64,000 nucleotides of DNA from Sutterella sp. AM11-39 (GCF_003472385.1 NZ_QRLV01000001.1:1-64000); one strand, 5' to 3'. Positions 33,981 through 43,353 are shown, numbered from the stretch's first letter. The notes: generated by a model from the sequence alone, not told the origin. Numbers and translations: made by a program.

Positions 33981-34451
33981 CTAATCCTTTACCGTTTCGT
34001 GCCCGTGCTGATGCGTATGCTCATGGTCGTGGTGGTGATCATGATCGCCGGACGACAAAGCCACGTAGTGCACGGCACCGTTTTCAATGCCCGTTTCCGC
34101 GATCATTTCCTGTGCAAGCGGCGAAATGCTCTTGTACTTGCCTCGCATCACCACCACCTCGACGCAGCGCTCGTGGGATGCGTGCACATGCATGCTCGCG
34201 ATGATCGACTCGTGATGCGCGTGCTGTTGTTCGGTCATGCGGGCAGGCAAACTCCGGGCATGATGATCAAAACCGAAACTCACGACGGCCATGCACTCGG
34301 TCTCGCTCGAGTCGTGAAGCTGATCCTGCGCCAGTTCCCGACGCAACAGATCTCGAAACGCTTCGGATCGGTTTTTGTAGCCTCGTTTGGCAATCAATGC
34401 GTCAAACGCTTCGGCAATTTTGTCGTCAATCGAAATCGTCACTCGCTGCAT
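33981..34451 (-). CDS. nikR: Nickel-responsive regulator NikR
   Basis: 156 residues from ATG 34451. N-terminal ribbon-helix-helix (M-Q-R-V-T-I-S-I-D-D to about 45, with R-S-E-A-F-R-D-L-L-R-R) and a C-terminal ACT-like nickel domain. High-affinity Ni2+ ligands fit: H-H in the first segment, H-V-H and Cys in M-H-V-H-A-S-H-E-R-C-V-E-V. The last 20 residues form an extra His-rich tail (about ten His among Asp/Glu), not present in E. coli NikR. It represses nickel uptake genes when nickel is plentiful; here the only linked gene is an AEC transporter. No NikR-type GTATGA palindrome was found upstream. Confidence 0.92.
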   Translation of the reverse strand: MQRVTISIDDKIAEAFDALIAKRGYKNRSEAFRDLLRRELAQDQLHDSSETECMAVVSFGFDHHARSLPARMTEQQHAHHESIIASMHVHASHERCVEVVVMRGKYKSISPLAQEMIAETGIENGAVHYVALSSGDHDHHHDHEHTHQHGHETVKD

Positions 34452-34635
34452 CGTTCGTTTCGAGCGACACATCGTCAATGTGCCGCAGTAGGAGGTTCAG
34501 CAAATCCTTTTTTTGGAATGTCATTGATTCTACTCGCCGAATCTTCTCTCAAATTGCGCCTGCCGCAGGCTTTTTCTCGTTTGTTTGATAGCTTCGAGGT
34601 GTATTCTTCGGCAATCGATCTTTTTTTCAGAATCA

Positions 34636-35877
34636 ATGACGCCCCGACAGTCTTTTTCCAGCCATCCGCGCATCCGCGACGCCGCCGCGCTCGGGTTCAC
34701 CTCGAGCCTGGGGCCGTTTGCGGCCAACGGCATCATGCCTGGCTTTCACGCGATGGCAGAAGACTTCGGCGTGAGTTTCGTTGCCGTGCAGCAGTCGCTC
34801 ACGATTTATCTCTTCACATACGCCTTTTTCAGTCTCGTCGCCGGCAGCTTCTCCGACAGCTACGGCCGACGTCCGACCTTTATCGGCGGCATGCTCCTCT
34901 TTGCCGCGGCCAGCATCGGAGCAGCCTTCAGTCAGTCGCTGTGGGCGCTCTACGGCTGGCGTCTGTTGCAAGGCATCGGCGCAGCCGTCGGCCAAGTCGT
35001 CACGCAAGCCATCGTGCGTGACAACTGGAGCGGCCCGGAAGCGGCCAACGTCAACGGAATGATCGCGTTTTTCTTTGCCGCGGGCCCCGCGCTGGCTCCC
35101 GTCGTAGGCGGTCAAATCGTCATGCTGTTCGGTTGGCACGCCGTGTTTCTCTTCCTGCTGGTCTATTCGCTTTCGATTGCGGCCTTCATCTACTATCGGA
35201 TTCCTGAGACGCTGCACGCTACCGATCGCTCGCCCTTTAACCTGTCGGCAGTTTGCGGCAACTATGCCAAGGGGCTCACGCACGGGGCCTTCATGACGGG
35301 CGTGATCGCCCACGGCATTTTGTTCATGGGCGGTATTCTCTATTCCGCCGGATCGGCCGACTTCGTGATCAAGGTCATGGGACTTGATGTCGACGAATTC
35401 GGATGGCTTTCCATCCCGCTCATTTTTGCGTCCTTTGCCGGCGCCTGGGGTTCAATTCGTCTTGCCAAGCGTCTTCGCCCCAAACGCATGATCATCATCG
35501 TGTCAGTTCTGACGCTGGCAGGATCCGTGCTGGCCGCACTCTTTGACTACATTGCCGAGCCGGGGTTTCTTCTTTTGCTGATCGCTCCGGTGCTCTATTC
35601 GCTCGGCATGGCGCTGCTGCGTCCGGTCATGATGGCGATGAATCTCGACTATTTTCCCAAAAACCGCGGTATGGCTGCAGCCATTCAGCAGTTCTTCGTC
35701 ACCGCCTCGTTTTGCTTTTCGGCTGCCGTCTGGGTGCCGATCGTGATGGGATCGGCCTGGAAATACGCACTGGCCTCCGCCTTCTGCGCCTTCCTGGTGC
35801 TGGCTCTTTGGCTCGTCTCCATGCGTCTGCGCCCCGAAGCGCTCAAACGCGCGGGCGTTCCCGAAACAATGCGCTGA
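34636..35877 (+). CDS. MFS drug-resistance transporter, Bcr/CflA family
   Basis: 413 residues from ATG 34636; the open frame extends to 34585. Twelve predicted helices. Motif A-like G-S-F-S-D-S-Y-G-R-R-P lies between helices 2 and 3, R-L-L-Q-G-I-G-A-A in helix 4, and the motif C region P-A-L-A-P-V-V-G-G in helix 5, as in Bcr/CflA DHA1 exporters. It is divergent from nikR and ends before tsaE. Substrate unknown; proton-driven export of small drugs or metabolites is expected from the family. Confidence 0.87.
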   Translation: MTPRQSFSSHPRIRDAAALGFTSSLGPFAANGIMPGFHAMAEDFGVSFVAVQQSLTIYLFTYAFFSLVAGSFSDSYGRRPTFIGGMLLFAAASIGAAFSQSLWALYGWRLLQGIGAAVGQVVTQAIVRDNWSGPEAANVNGMIAFFFAAGPALAPVVGGQIVMLFGWHAVFLFLLVYSLSIAAFIYYRIPETLHATDRSPFNLSAVCGNYAKGLTHGAFMTGVIAHGILFMGGILYSAGSADFVIKVMGLDVDEFGWLSIPLIFASFAGAWGSIRLAKRLRPKRMIIIVSVLTLAGSVLAALFDYIAEPGFLLLLIAPVLYSLGMALLRPVMMAMNLDYFPKNRGMAAAIQQFFVTASFCFSAAVWVPIVMGSAWKYALASAFCAFLVLALWLVSMRLRPEALKRAGVPETMR

Positions 35878-35974
35878 GCCGCTTGCTCGGAATTTCGCAT
35901 TTTCGTCCTTTTTCTTGCCTATCCGTCGACTTTTTTCAAGACGATTGCCTCAGGCATGCACTACACTTGCACTC

Positions 35975-36475
35975 ATGCAGAAAACGGCCGACATCAAAAC
36001 AGTTTTTTTCGAAACACAGGCAGACACGGAAGCCTTTGCCCGACGCATTGCCAACGCGCTTATGGCTCATGAATCCGATATTGAACAAAACGGATTCAAC
36101 TTTCGCTTAAACGGCGGACTGGGCGCGGGCAAAACGACACTGACCCGTGCGCTGTTGCGCGCCTGCGGCGTCTCCGGCCGCGTTCGCAGCCCCACGTTCG
36201 AGCTTGTGGAAGACTACGAGATCGGCGCAACGCTCGCCTTTCATCATTTTGACTTCTACCGATTCGAGTCAGCCGAAGAGTTCGACGAAGCGGGCTTCCG
36301 CGAACTTTTCGGCCCGGGCATGGTCACGGCTTGCGAATGGAGCGAAAAAGCCGCACCCTATCTGCCTCAAGCCGATTTAGAAATTTCGCTTCGCGTGCAA
36401 AACCTCTCGCGCGAAGCCACTCTTAAAGCCTTTACGCCTCTGGGACGTACGATCCTAGCGGAGGTTTGCGCATGA
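35975..36475 (+). CDS. tsaE: tRNA threonylcarbamoyladenosine biosynthesis ATPase TsaE
   Basis: 166 residues from ATG 35975. P-loop G-G-L-G-A-G-K-T-T-L-T-R-A-L, then S-P-T-F-E-L-V-E-D-Y, H-F-D-F-Y-R-F, and the W-S-E-K loop typical of TsaE. It assists TsaB/TsaD in making t6A37 of ANN-decoding tRNAs. It overlaps the amiC start by four bases (ATGA); tsaE-amiC is a well-known pair. The upstream frame to 35915 has no supporting features. Confidence 0.94.
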   Translation: MQKTADIKTVFFETQADTEAFARRIANALMAHESDIEQNGFNFRLNGGLGAGKTTLTRALLRACGVSGRVRSPTFELVEDYEIGATLAFHHFDFYRFESAEEFDEAGFRELFGPGMVTACEWSEKAAPYLPQADLEISLRVQNLSREATLKAFTPLGRTILAEVCA

Positions 36476-37743
36476 GCACCACCCGTCGAGAACTCATTCT
36501 GGGCGCCGTCGGCGCCGTTGCCGCGCAGCCGCTTCAGGCACTTGCCGCCCCTCGGCTGCAAGTGCGCATCTGGCCGGGCGATGAAAGCACGCGTATTTCG
36601 GTCGAATCTGACCGCAAGCTCAAGTACAGTTATATGGTGCTGCGCGGCAAAAAGCCCTATCGACTGGTGCTTGACCTCGAAGGCCTGCGCCTGAACGCTA
36701 ACATCGAAAAGACGCTCAAGAACTTCAACAGCTCCGACAAGTTCATCGCGGGCATCCGTCCCGGACAGTTCAAACCCAACATCCTGCGTATCGTCTTCGA
36801 TCTCAAGGACGACGTGCGCGCTGACGTAAACTACTCTAAGCCCATCGCTCAGTTCGGACACCGCATCATCATCGATCTGGAGGCCACCAACGCCGACACG
36901 ATGCGTGAAGTCATTGCAAGAACGGGCGCCAATGAGGAACCCGCCAAAGAAGTCAAGCGCGAGCAGAGCAAACCAAACACCGTTTCGGAAACCCAGCGCG
37001 TCACAAAGAAAAAACCACCCAAGAAGTCCGGCAAAACCGAAACACTTGTGGTCGTCATTGATGCCGGCCACGGCGGCGAGGATCCGGGCGCCATCGGCAA
37101 GCGACGCAAAACATACGAAAAAACGGTGGTGCTGGCCATCGCCAAGAAACTTGAAGCGCAGATCAACCGCACACGCGGCATGCGTGCCGTGATGACCCGC
37201 ACCAAGGACGTGTTCCTGCCGCTGCACAAACGCGCGGCGGTGGCAGTCAAGCAAAAGGCGCACATCTTCGTGAGCATTCACGCCGATGCGTGGATCAAGC
37301 CGGAGGCCAACGGCTCCTCGGTCTTTACGCTGAGCGTGGGTGGCGCCTCCTCCCTGCAGGCACGCTGGCTTGCTCAAACGCAAAACCGAGCCGACGAAAT
37401 CGGCGGAACGGTCTTCAAAGATGTTGCTTCGCAGGCCCGCAGCACCGTCGTCGATATGCTCGCTGAAACAAAATTGCGCTACGGCATTCAGTTGGGAGAC
37501 GAGGTACTCTCGGAACTAGCCAAACTCGGCCCCTTGCACAAATCGTCCGTGGAATACGCGGAATTTGCCGTTTTGAAAGCCCAGGGTGTGCCGTCGATTC
37601 TTGTTGAAACAGCGTTTTTGAGCAATCCCAAGGAAGAAAATCGCCTGCGCGACGCGCGCCATCAAGCGCGCCTTGCCAACGCCATTTTCACGGGCATTCG
37701 AACCGCCGTGCGCAAGGACCCCTCCATTCTCAAGCAAACATAA
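36472..37743 (+). CDS. amiC: N-acetylmuramoyl-L-alanine amidase AmiC
   Basis: 423 residues. Tat signal (T-R-R-E-L-I-L-G-A-V-G-A-V, cut near residue 26), AMIN domain (about 28-130) for septal targeting, a basic linker (about 140-185), and an Amidase_3 domain with zinc ligands in D-A-G-H-G-G-E-D-P-G, the E in Y-E-K-x-V-V-L, H in S-I-H-A-D-A, and catalytic E in L-V-E-T-A-F-L-S-N. It cuts the stem peptide from peptidoglycan in daughter-cell separation. GGAGG is 7 bases upstream; translationally coupled to tsaE. Confidence 0.95.
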   Translation: MSTTRRELILGAVGAVAAQPLQALAAPRLQVRIWPGDESTRISVESDRKLKYSYMVLRGKKPYRLVLDLEGLRLNANIEKTLKNFNSSDKFIAGIRPGQFKPNILRIVFDLKDDVRADVNYSKPIAQFGHRIIIDLEATNADTMREVIARTGANEEPAKEVKREQSKPNTVSETQRVTKKKPPKKSGKTETLVVVIDAGHGGEDPGAIGKRRKTYEKTVVLAIAKKLEAQINRTRGMRAVMTRTKDVFLPLHKRAAVAVKQKAHIFVSIHADAWIKPEANGSSVFTLSVGGASSLQARWLAQTQNRADEIGGTVFKDVASQARSTVVDMLAETKLRYGIQLGDEVLSELAKLGPLHKSSVEYAEFAVLKAQGVPSILVETAFLSNPKEENRLRDARHQARLANAIFTGIRTAVRKDPSILKQT

Positions 37744-37753
37744 GAACACCTGC

Positions 37754-37783
37754 AGCCGGTTCTTACGATCCGGCTACTTTTTT
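37754..37783 (+). terminator. Terminator of tsaE-amiC
   Basis: AGCCGG/CCGGCT stem (37754-37759 with 37770-37775) then ACTTTTTT. Confidence 0.75.
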
Positions 37784-37805
37784 AGCACTAAACGACAGAC
37801 ACGAT

Positions 37806-39524
37806 ATGCCTCTTCCCGAAGCTCCCCGCAAACGCGGCACCATTCTCGATGTGAGTGCCTACGGCAAGAAAACAGCCGATGTCAGCACCAAACCGGCAAC
37901 CAAGACTGCTGCACTCAAGACCGCTGCCAAGACCAAGACAGCTGCGACTGAGGTAAAAGAAACGACTCGCGCCGCTGTAAAAACCGCTCCGAAAACCACA
38001 GCCAAAAAAGCTGCCAAACCAAGCAAAACCGTCAAGAAAACCGCCGAAGCAACGATTGTCGCCACGCCTGAAGGCACCACCGCGCACGAAAAAGCTACCA
38101 ACACCGCGCGTCTTCGCAGTCCGCGTTCAAGCTCCACCGGACAAATGGCCCGCATCTTTGTGCTTGACACCAACGTGTTGCTGCACGATCCGACCTGCCT
38201 TTTCCGGTTTCAAGAGCACGACGTCTACCTGCCGATGGTCACGCTCGAAGAACTTGATAATCACAAGACGGGCACGACCGACATCGCTCGCAACGCGCGT
38301 CAGGTGAGCCGCACGATCGACCGATTGATCGAGTCGGGCACCGGCCCCATTCAAGACGGCGTGGAGCTCGCCGTACTCGGCAACAAAGAAGCTCGCGGCA
38401 AGCTGTATTTTCAGGACTTCGGATTCAATCCCCGCGAACTGCCCGCCGGTCTCCCTCACGACAAGGCCGACAACATGATTCTGGCTGTAGTGCGTGCGCT
38501 GCCTGAGCTTTTTCCCGACAAGCACGTCGTGCTCGTCAGCAAAGACATCAACATCCGTATCAAAGCGACGGCAATGGGGCTCACGGCCGAGGACTACTTC
38601 AACGACAAGACCATTGACGACGCCGATCTGATCTTTACCGGCTGCGCTTCGGTAACTCCCGACTTCTGGGAAAAGCAGACACATAACCTCAAGAGTTGGC
38701 AGAGCGATGGCAGCGTCTGGTACAGCTTCGAAGGTCCGTTGGCCATGAGTCTTTCGGTCAACCAATTTGTCGCTACCACCGACGGCTCTTTCGTGGGTCA
38801 GGTCAAAAGCGTTGCCCAAGGCGTAGCCACGCTGTGCACGATTAAAGACTACCTGCAGCCGCGCAACGCCGTCTGGGGCGTACACGCCCGCAATCTGGAA
38901 CAGTCGCTCGCGCTCAATCTGCTCATGAATCCGGACATCGATTTCGTGACTCTGCTGGGACAAGCCGGCACCGGTAAGACTCTCATCACGCTTGCGGCAG
39001 CTCTTGCGCAAACACTTGAAGATCGGCGTTTTTCCGAAATCATCTTTACCCGTGCGACCGTGAGCGTCGGCGAGGAAATCGGTTTCTTACCCGGCACGGA
39101 AGAAGAAAAGATGACTCCCTGGATGGGCGCGCTGGAAGACAATCTGGAAGTTCTCAACAAGGCCGACCGCGGTGCCGGCAGCTGGGGCCGCAGTGCTGCG
39201 GCAGACATCATCCGCAGCCGCATCCGCATCAAGTCGATGAGCTTTATGCGCGGCAGAACGTTCCTCAACAAGTTCGTCATCATCGACGAAGCGCAGAACC
39301 TCTCGCCCAAGCAGATGAAAACGCTCATCACTCGTGCGGGTCCCGGCACCAAAATCGTGTGCATGGGCAACATCGCGCAGATTGACACGCCCTATCTCAC
39401 TGAAGGCTCTTCCGGCCTCACCTACGTTGTCGAGAAATTCCGCGGTTGGTCGCACGCGGGTCACATTACGCTACAGCGCGGTGAACGCAGTCGCCTTGCC
39501 GATTACGCAAGCGAAGTTCTCTAA
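37806..39524 (+). CDS. PIN-PhoH family protein (PhoH2 type)
   Basis: 572 residues. Residues about 20-110 are a low-complexity Lys/Ala/Thr segment (repeated TKPA, KTAA, TTAKKAAK) without predicted fold. Residues about 115-270 are a PIN nuclease domain (I-F-V-L-D-T-N-V-L-L-H-D and the acidic E-E-L-D; D-K-A-D-N later). Residues about 350-570 are a PhoH ATPase with Walker A G-Q-A-G-T-G-K-T and Walker B F-V-I-I-D-E-A-Q-N-L. PhoH2 proteins are helicase-ribonucleases that unwind and cut RNA. The basic tail is unusual and may bind nucleic acid. Monocistronic with a strong terminator. Confidence 0.92.
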   Translation: MPLPEAPRKRGTILDVSAYGKKTADVSTKPATKTAALKTAAKTKTAATEVKETTRAAVKTAPKTTAKKAAKPSKTVKKTAEATIVATPEGTTAHEKATNTARLRSPRSSSTGQMARIFVLDTNVLLHDPTCLFRFQEHDVYLPMVTLEELDNHKTGTTDIARNARQVSRTIDRLIESGTGPIQDGVELAVLGNKEARGKLYFQDFGFNPRELPAGLPHDKADNMILAVVRALPELFPDKHVVLVSKDINIRIKATAMGLTAEDYFNDKTIDDADLIFTGCASVTPDFWEKQTHNLKSWQSDGSVWYSFEGPLAMSLSVNQFVATTDGSFVGQVKSVAQGVATLCTIKDYLQPRNAVWGVHARNLEQSLALNLLMNPDIDFVTLLGQAGTGKTLITLAAALAQTLEDRRFSEIIFTRATVSVGEEIGFLPGTEEEKMTPWMGALEDNLEVLNKADRGAGSWGRSAAADIIRSRIRIKSMSFMRGRTFLNKFVIIDEAQNLSPKQMKTLITRAGPGTKIVCMGNIAQIDTPYLTEGSSGLTYVVEKFRGWSHAGHITLQRGERSRLADYASEVL

Positions 39525-39540
39525 CGGCATCCGCAAAAAA

Positions 39541-39580
39541 AAAATCGGGAGGTCGAGCGTTTCGATCTCCCGATTTTTTT
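39541..39580. terminator. Bidirectional terminator between phoH and the DUF456 gene
   Basis: AATCGGGAG/CTCCCGATT stem (extended by A-T pairs) with ten As on the left and seven Ts on the right; the genes converge. Confidence 0.85.
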
Positions 39581-39592
39581 AAGTCGTTCGAA

Positions 39593-40102
39593 TCAGAACC
39601 AAAGCGCAAAGCACATGATGCCGATCATAACGAAGGACAAACCAAGCTTGACGACGGTACCAACCATCATGCCGACCCAGGTTGCCCAGCCAACGTTGCC
39701 TGCTACGCGCAGATCGCGCTGCGCGATGTATTCTCCGATGAAGGCGCCCACGAGCGGCATAAAGAGAATGCCTACGATCCCCATGAAGAGACCTGCGATG
39801 GTTCCGATCAGAGAGCCCAGAATGCCCCACTTCGAAGCACCCGCTCTTTGCGCACCCATGGTCTGCGCCACCCAGTCAACAGCAAGTCCTATGACGGTGA
39901 GTACGCCGAGCACCACCAACGGCACCCAGGTGATGTGCTGAAAGTCTCCGATCCAAGCGGCCAGAAGTGCACCCAGAAAAATCATGGGGATACCCGGCAA
40001 AGCCGGCACCACAGTTCCGGCCACTCCGCACAGGATCAGCGCTACCACGCAGATCCACAAAATAATTCCGGTCCAGTCCACTGCAAGCAATGTGTCGATC
40101 AT
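39593..40102 (-). CDS. DUF456 membrane protein
   Basis: 169 residues from ATG 40102. Several hydrophobic helices; the DUF456 pattern is visible: L-P-G-I-P-M-I-F-L-G in the second helix, then D-W-V-A-Q-T-M-G-A-Q-R-x-G-A-S-K-W-G, G-I-V-G-I-L-F-M-P-L-V-G-A-F-I-G-E-Y. Inner-membrane protein of unknown function. It follows dnaB on the same strand after 64 bases, so it could be co-transcribed. The frame is open to 40234 but that part overlaps dnaB and lacks features. Confidence 0.82.
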   Translation of the reverse strand: MIDTLLAVDWTGIILWICVVALILCGVAGTVVPALPGIPMIFLGALLAAWIGDFQHITWVPLVVLGVLTVIGLAVDWVAQTMGAQRAGASKWGILGSLIGTIAGLFMGIVGILFMPLVGAFIGEYIAQRDLRVAGNVGWATWVGMMVGTVVKLGLSFVMIGIMCFALWF

Positions 40103-40166
40103 TTTTGTTTTCAGCACCCTTTTCCCGCACAGTCCGGGATCGGATTTGCCGCTCCGAGAAAAGACG

Positions 40167-41672
40167 TTATTGGTATTCAGGCGGAATGTCGCCCTCTTCA
40201 GCAAGGTTATCAAAGCGCGTGAACTGACCGTCAAAGCGCATGTTGATCACCCCCGTCGGGCCGTTACGCTGCTTGCCGATGATGATTTCAGCGAGATTCG
40301 GGTCTCCCGTTTCCTTGTTGTACACCCAGTCGCGATAAATGAACATGATGATGTCGGCGTCCTGTTCGATAGCCCCCGATTCGCGCAAGTCGCTCATCAT
40401 CGGTCGTTTGTCGGCACGTGCGTCCACTCCGCGGTTGAGCTGAGAAAGCGCGATGATCGGCACCTCCATTTCGCGGGCCAAACCTTTGAGACCACGCGAA
40501 ATTTCAGAAATTTCCGTAGCACGATTTTCCATCGAACTCTTGCTCGAGCCGCGCATCAGCTGCAGGTAGTCCACGACGATCAGAGATAGACCGCCCGTTT
40601 TGCGTGCCAGACGGCGCGCACGGCTACGCAGTTCGTTTACCGACAGGTTGCCCGTGTCGTCAATGTAAAACGGCGCCTGGCTCATGAGGCTCACGGTTTC
40701 CGTGTAGCGCGCCCAGTCGGCGTCGTCAAAGCGCCCGCGACGCATCTTCTGCGCGTCGATGCGGCCCACCGAGCTGATCAAACGCTTGCAAAGCTGTACG
40801 GAGCTCATTTCCATCGAGAAGATGGCCACCGGCATCTTGAGGGTCAACCCAGCATACTCAGCGATGTTCATGGCAAAGGAGGTCTTACCCATCGAGGGGC
40901 GTCCGGCCACGATGATCAAATCCCCCTTCTGAAGGCCTGAGGTCATCCGATCAAGAATCTTGAAGCTCGTCGGCAGCCCGGTGACATCGTCGGAATTGCG
41001 CATCTGGTAGAGCTGCTGCACTTCCTGCGTAACTTCGCCCGCAAGTTCCTCAAGAACGCGAAAACCGCGCTTGCCCTTGTTGGATTTTTCATCGATGGCA
41101 AAGACTTTGGCCTGAGCCTGATCGAGAAGCGTGGGAACATCGGCGGATTCCGGAGAAAGTGCGCTGGTGGCGATCTCTTCACCCGCGGTAATAAGCTGGC
41201 GCAGAATCGAGCGGTCGCGCACAATTTCAGCGTAGCGGCGGATGTTAGCTGCGGCAGGCGTGCTGTTGACGAGGCTGTTGAGATAGGCCAGGCCTCCGAT
41301 TTCGCGCGCCTTGTCTTCGGCTTCGAGTTCCCCGTAGACCGTTACGATGTCGGCCGGGCGCCCTTCGGAACACATCTGCTGGATCTTTTCGTAGATCACG
41401 CGGTGTTCGCGGCGGTAAAAATCATCGGGCGTGAGAACATCGGCTACCTGATCGAACGCGTTGTTGTCGAGCATCAAGCCGCCGAGCACACTCTGTTCGC
41501 TTTCCACCGACTGCGGCGGCAGACGAACGGAAGCCACTTCCGGATCGTGAGAAGCACTCGACATCACTGGCGTCTGCGCCGACAACGGAACGTCGGGCAA
41601 CATGTCCTCGGCAGGCACAGACGTCATCGTGTCAATGTCGCCAGCGGGAATCTCGTCGTCAAATCCAGCCAT
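40167..41672 (-). CDS. dnaB: Replicative DNA helicase DnaB
   Basis: 501 residues from ATG 41672 (AGGTG 6 bases upstream). N-terminal domain (about 55-155) with E-S-E-Q-S-V-L-G-G-L-M-L-D, a linker, and RecA-like C-terminal domain with Walker A A-G-R-P-S-M-G-K-T, Walker B L-I-V-V-D-Y-L-Q-L-M, and the arginine-finger region. The first 50 residues are an extra acidic stretch. It unwinds DNA at the replication fork. Downstream of the rpsF-rplI operon as in most Beta/Gammaproteobacteria, but separated by a terminator. Confidence 0.96.
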   Translation of the reverse strand: MAGFDDEIPAGDIDTMTSVPAEDMLPDVPLSAQTPVMSSASHDPEVASVRLPPQSVESEQSVLGGLMLDNNAFDQVADVLTPDDFYRREHRVIYEKIQQMCSEGRPADIVTVYGELEAEDKAREIGGLAYLNSLVNSTPAAANIRRYAEIVRDRSILRQLITAGEEIATSALSPESADVPTLLDQAQAKVFAIDEKSNKGKRGFRVLEELAGEVTQEVQQLYQMRNSDDVTGLPTSFKILDRMTSGLQKGDLIIVAGRPSMGKTSFAMNIAEYAGLTLKMPVAIFSMEMSSVQLCKRLISSVGRIDAQKMRRGRFDDADWARYTETVSLMSQAPFYIDDTGNLSVNELRSRARRLARKTGGLSLIVVDYLQLMRGSSKSSMENRATEISEISRGLKGLAREMEVPIIALSQLNRGVDARADKRPMMSDLRESGAIEQDADIIMFIYRDWVYNKETGDPNLAEIIIGKQRNGPTGVINMRFDGQFTRFDNLAEEGDIPPEYQ

Positions 41673-41791
41673 ATCACACCTTGAATCTGCAATTTTGAAA
41701 GTGCTTAATCTTAACGGATGCTCAACTACTGCGCGCGATATCGGCAACGTGCGGTTACACGGTCCGGTGCTCGTTCACACATTCCGAACAT

Positions 41792-41829
41792 AAAAAAAAC
41801 CGAACCTCTCCCAGGGGAAAGATCCGGTT
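41792..41829 (-). terminator. Terminator after rplI
   Basis: Minus strand ACCGGATC/GGTTCGGT stem (with G-U pairs) around CTTTCCCCTGGGAG, followed by eight Ts; between rplI and dnaB. Confidence 0.75.
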
Positions 41830-41879
41830 TCGTCCCAATTTTTCAGGGCACGCTCCTGACGGAGCATCAACCGAAAAAA

Positions 41880-42332
41880 TTAGGCGGCTTCGGCAACCAC
41901 GCGCACGACGATGTCGGCGGTGATGTCGGTGAGAAGGCCGATCGTGATCGTGAATTCGCCCACGCTCTTGATGGCGCCGAGCGGCGTACGAACCTGGCTC
42001 TTCTTGATCTGGAAGCCGAGCTTGTCAACAGCTTCAGCGATGTCGGCGTTGGTCACAGAACCGAACAGGCGGCCGTCAACACCGGCCTTGCTCGTGATTT
42101 CGATCACCTGGCCGTTGAGCTTTTCAGCCGTTTCCTGAGCCTGAGCGATACGTTCAGCCTGCAGGCGTTCGAGTTCAGCGCGACGAGCTTCGAATTCTTC
42201 GATCGCAGCCTTGGTAGCACGCTTGGCGTGACCCTGGGGGATCAGGAAGTTACGGGCGTAGCCATCCTTAACCTTAACGATGGCACCGAGATCACCGAGG
42301 TGATTGATCTTTTCGAGAAGAATGACTTGCAT
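41880..42332 (-). CDS. rplI: Ribosomal protein L9
   Basis: 150 residues. N-terminal L9 signature [16 protein letters not shown] and [16 protein letters not shown], a long central helix, and the C-terminal domain. It binds 23S rRNA helix 76. It ends the rpsF-priB-rpsR-rplI operon, 2 bases after rpsR. Confidence 0.97.
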   Translation of the reverse strand: MQVILLEKINHLGDLGAIVKVKDGYARNFLIPQGHAKRATKAAIEEFEARRAELERLQAERIAQAQETAEKLNGQVIEITSKAGVDGRLFGSVTNADIAEAVDKLGFQIKKSQVRTPLGAIKSVGEFTITIGLLTDITADIVVRVVAEAA

Positions 42333-42334
42333 GA

Positions 42335-42616
42335 TTAACGGGTCCCCTGGTTGTCGGTGTAGGGCAACAAAGCGAGGAAGCGAGCGCGCTTGATCGCCGT
42401 GTCGAGCTGACGCTGATAGTGCGCCTTCGTACCGGTCAGGCGAGCCGGCATGATCTTGCCGTTTTCCTGAATGAAGTCGCGCAGGGTATCGATATCCTTG
42501 TAGTCGATCTGTTCGACGTGTTCAACCGTGAAACGGCAGAACTTCTTGCGCTTGAAGAGCGCATTCTGTTGGTTGGCACGGCGGGGCTTGCCCTTACCTT
42601 TTGCACCAAAAGCCAT
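42335..42616 (-). CDS. rpsR: Ribosomal protein S18
   Basis: 93 residues with S18 core: [33 protein letters not shown]. The N-terminus is extended by a basic stretch (about 18 residues). It pairs with S6 on the 30S platform. Third gene of the operon, 3 bases after priB. Confidence 0.97.
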   Translation of the reverse strand: MAFGAKGKGKPRRANQQNALFKRKKFCRFTVEHVEQIDYKDIDTLRDFIQENGKIMPARLTGTKAHYQRQLDTAIKRARFLALLPYTDNQGTR

Positions 42617-42619
42617 TTT

Positions 42620-42922
42620 TCAACTCCTAATTTTGAATTCCGTGATGTGGACCGTCAGCTTTGAGCTTCTGAGCGAACGCTGTGCAATGAAACCTTTCAT
42701 GTCGAGCGTCTTACCTAGTTCGACCTTATCGAGTCTCGCAGCCGTATCGGCAAACGACATAACCGTGAAGTCAAACTCTATTTTCCGCATCGCTCCGGCT
42801 TCGAACTGCTGCCCGGCGTAGTGACACCTAGCTTCGAAAACCGCAATTCCTGCCGGCGTGTAACACAGTTCTTTTTTTTCGACCAGAACCGCGCTGATGA
42901 CGATGCTGTTGTCAGAATCCAC
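42620..42922 (-). CDS. priB: Primosomal replication protein N (PriB)
   Basis: 100 residues, single OB fold. Its place between rpsF and rpsR is diagnostic; sequence marks are V-L-V-E-K-K-E-L-C-Y-T-P-A-G-I, the C-H-Y-A-G-Q-Q-F-E strand and I-T-E-F. It binds single-stranded DNA in PriA-dependent replication restart. It is translationally close to both neighbours (29 bases from rpsF). Confidence 0.93.
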   Translation of the reverse strand: MDSDNSIVISAVLVEKKELCYTPAGIAVFEARCHYAGQQFEAGAMRKIEFDFTVMSFADTAARLDKVELGKTLDMKGFIAQRSLRSSKLTVHITEFKIRS

Positions 42923-42951
42923 TCTCGCGACGATCTAAAAATCTGTTTGGA

Positions 42952-43353
42952 TTAAGCCTGTTCGGCGGTTTCAACTTCAGCCGGAGCCTGTTCAGCGGCG
43001 GGTTCGGCTGCAACCTTCTTGGCTTCTTCCTTTTCAACGCTCTTCATCATGACGGAAGGAGCGGTTTCGGCCTTCTTGGTCTTGACGACGAGGTGACGCA
43101 GAATGGCGTCGTTGAAACGGAATCCGTTTTCGATTTCAGCAAGCGTAGCGTCCGTGCATTCGATGTTCATGAGAACATAGTGAGCCTTGACGAGCTTCTG
43201 GATCGGATAGGCGAGTTGACGACGGCCCCAGTCTTCAACACGGTGGACCTGACCACCCTGTTCGAGGACGAGATTCTTGTAACGTTCGATCATCGCGGGA
43301 ACCTGTTCGGACTGATCCGGGTGCACGATGACGCACAGTTCGTAATGACGCAT
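42952..43353 (-). CDS. rpsF: Ribosomal protein S6
   Basis: 133 residues. S6 marks [15 protein letters not shown] and [18 protein letters not shown], with a C-terminal disordered Ala/Glu/Pro extension (about 105-133). It forms a pair with S18. Start 43353 has GGAGGAA upstream. First gene of the operon, promoter at 43422-43450. Confidence 0.97.
   Translation of the reverse strand: MRHYELCVIVHPDQSEQVPAMIERYKNLVLEQGGQVHRVEDWGRRQLAYPIQKLVKAHYVLMNIECTDATLAEIENGFRFNDAILRHLVVKTKKAETAPSVMMKSVEKEEAKKVAAEPAAEQAPAEVETAEQA

Noticed and set aside
34452-34635. NikR box between nikR and the MFS gene
   Set aside because: No GTATGA-N16-TCATAC type palindrome found.
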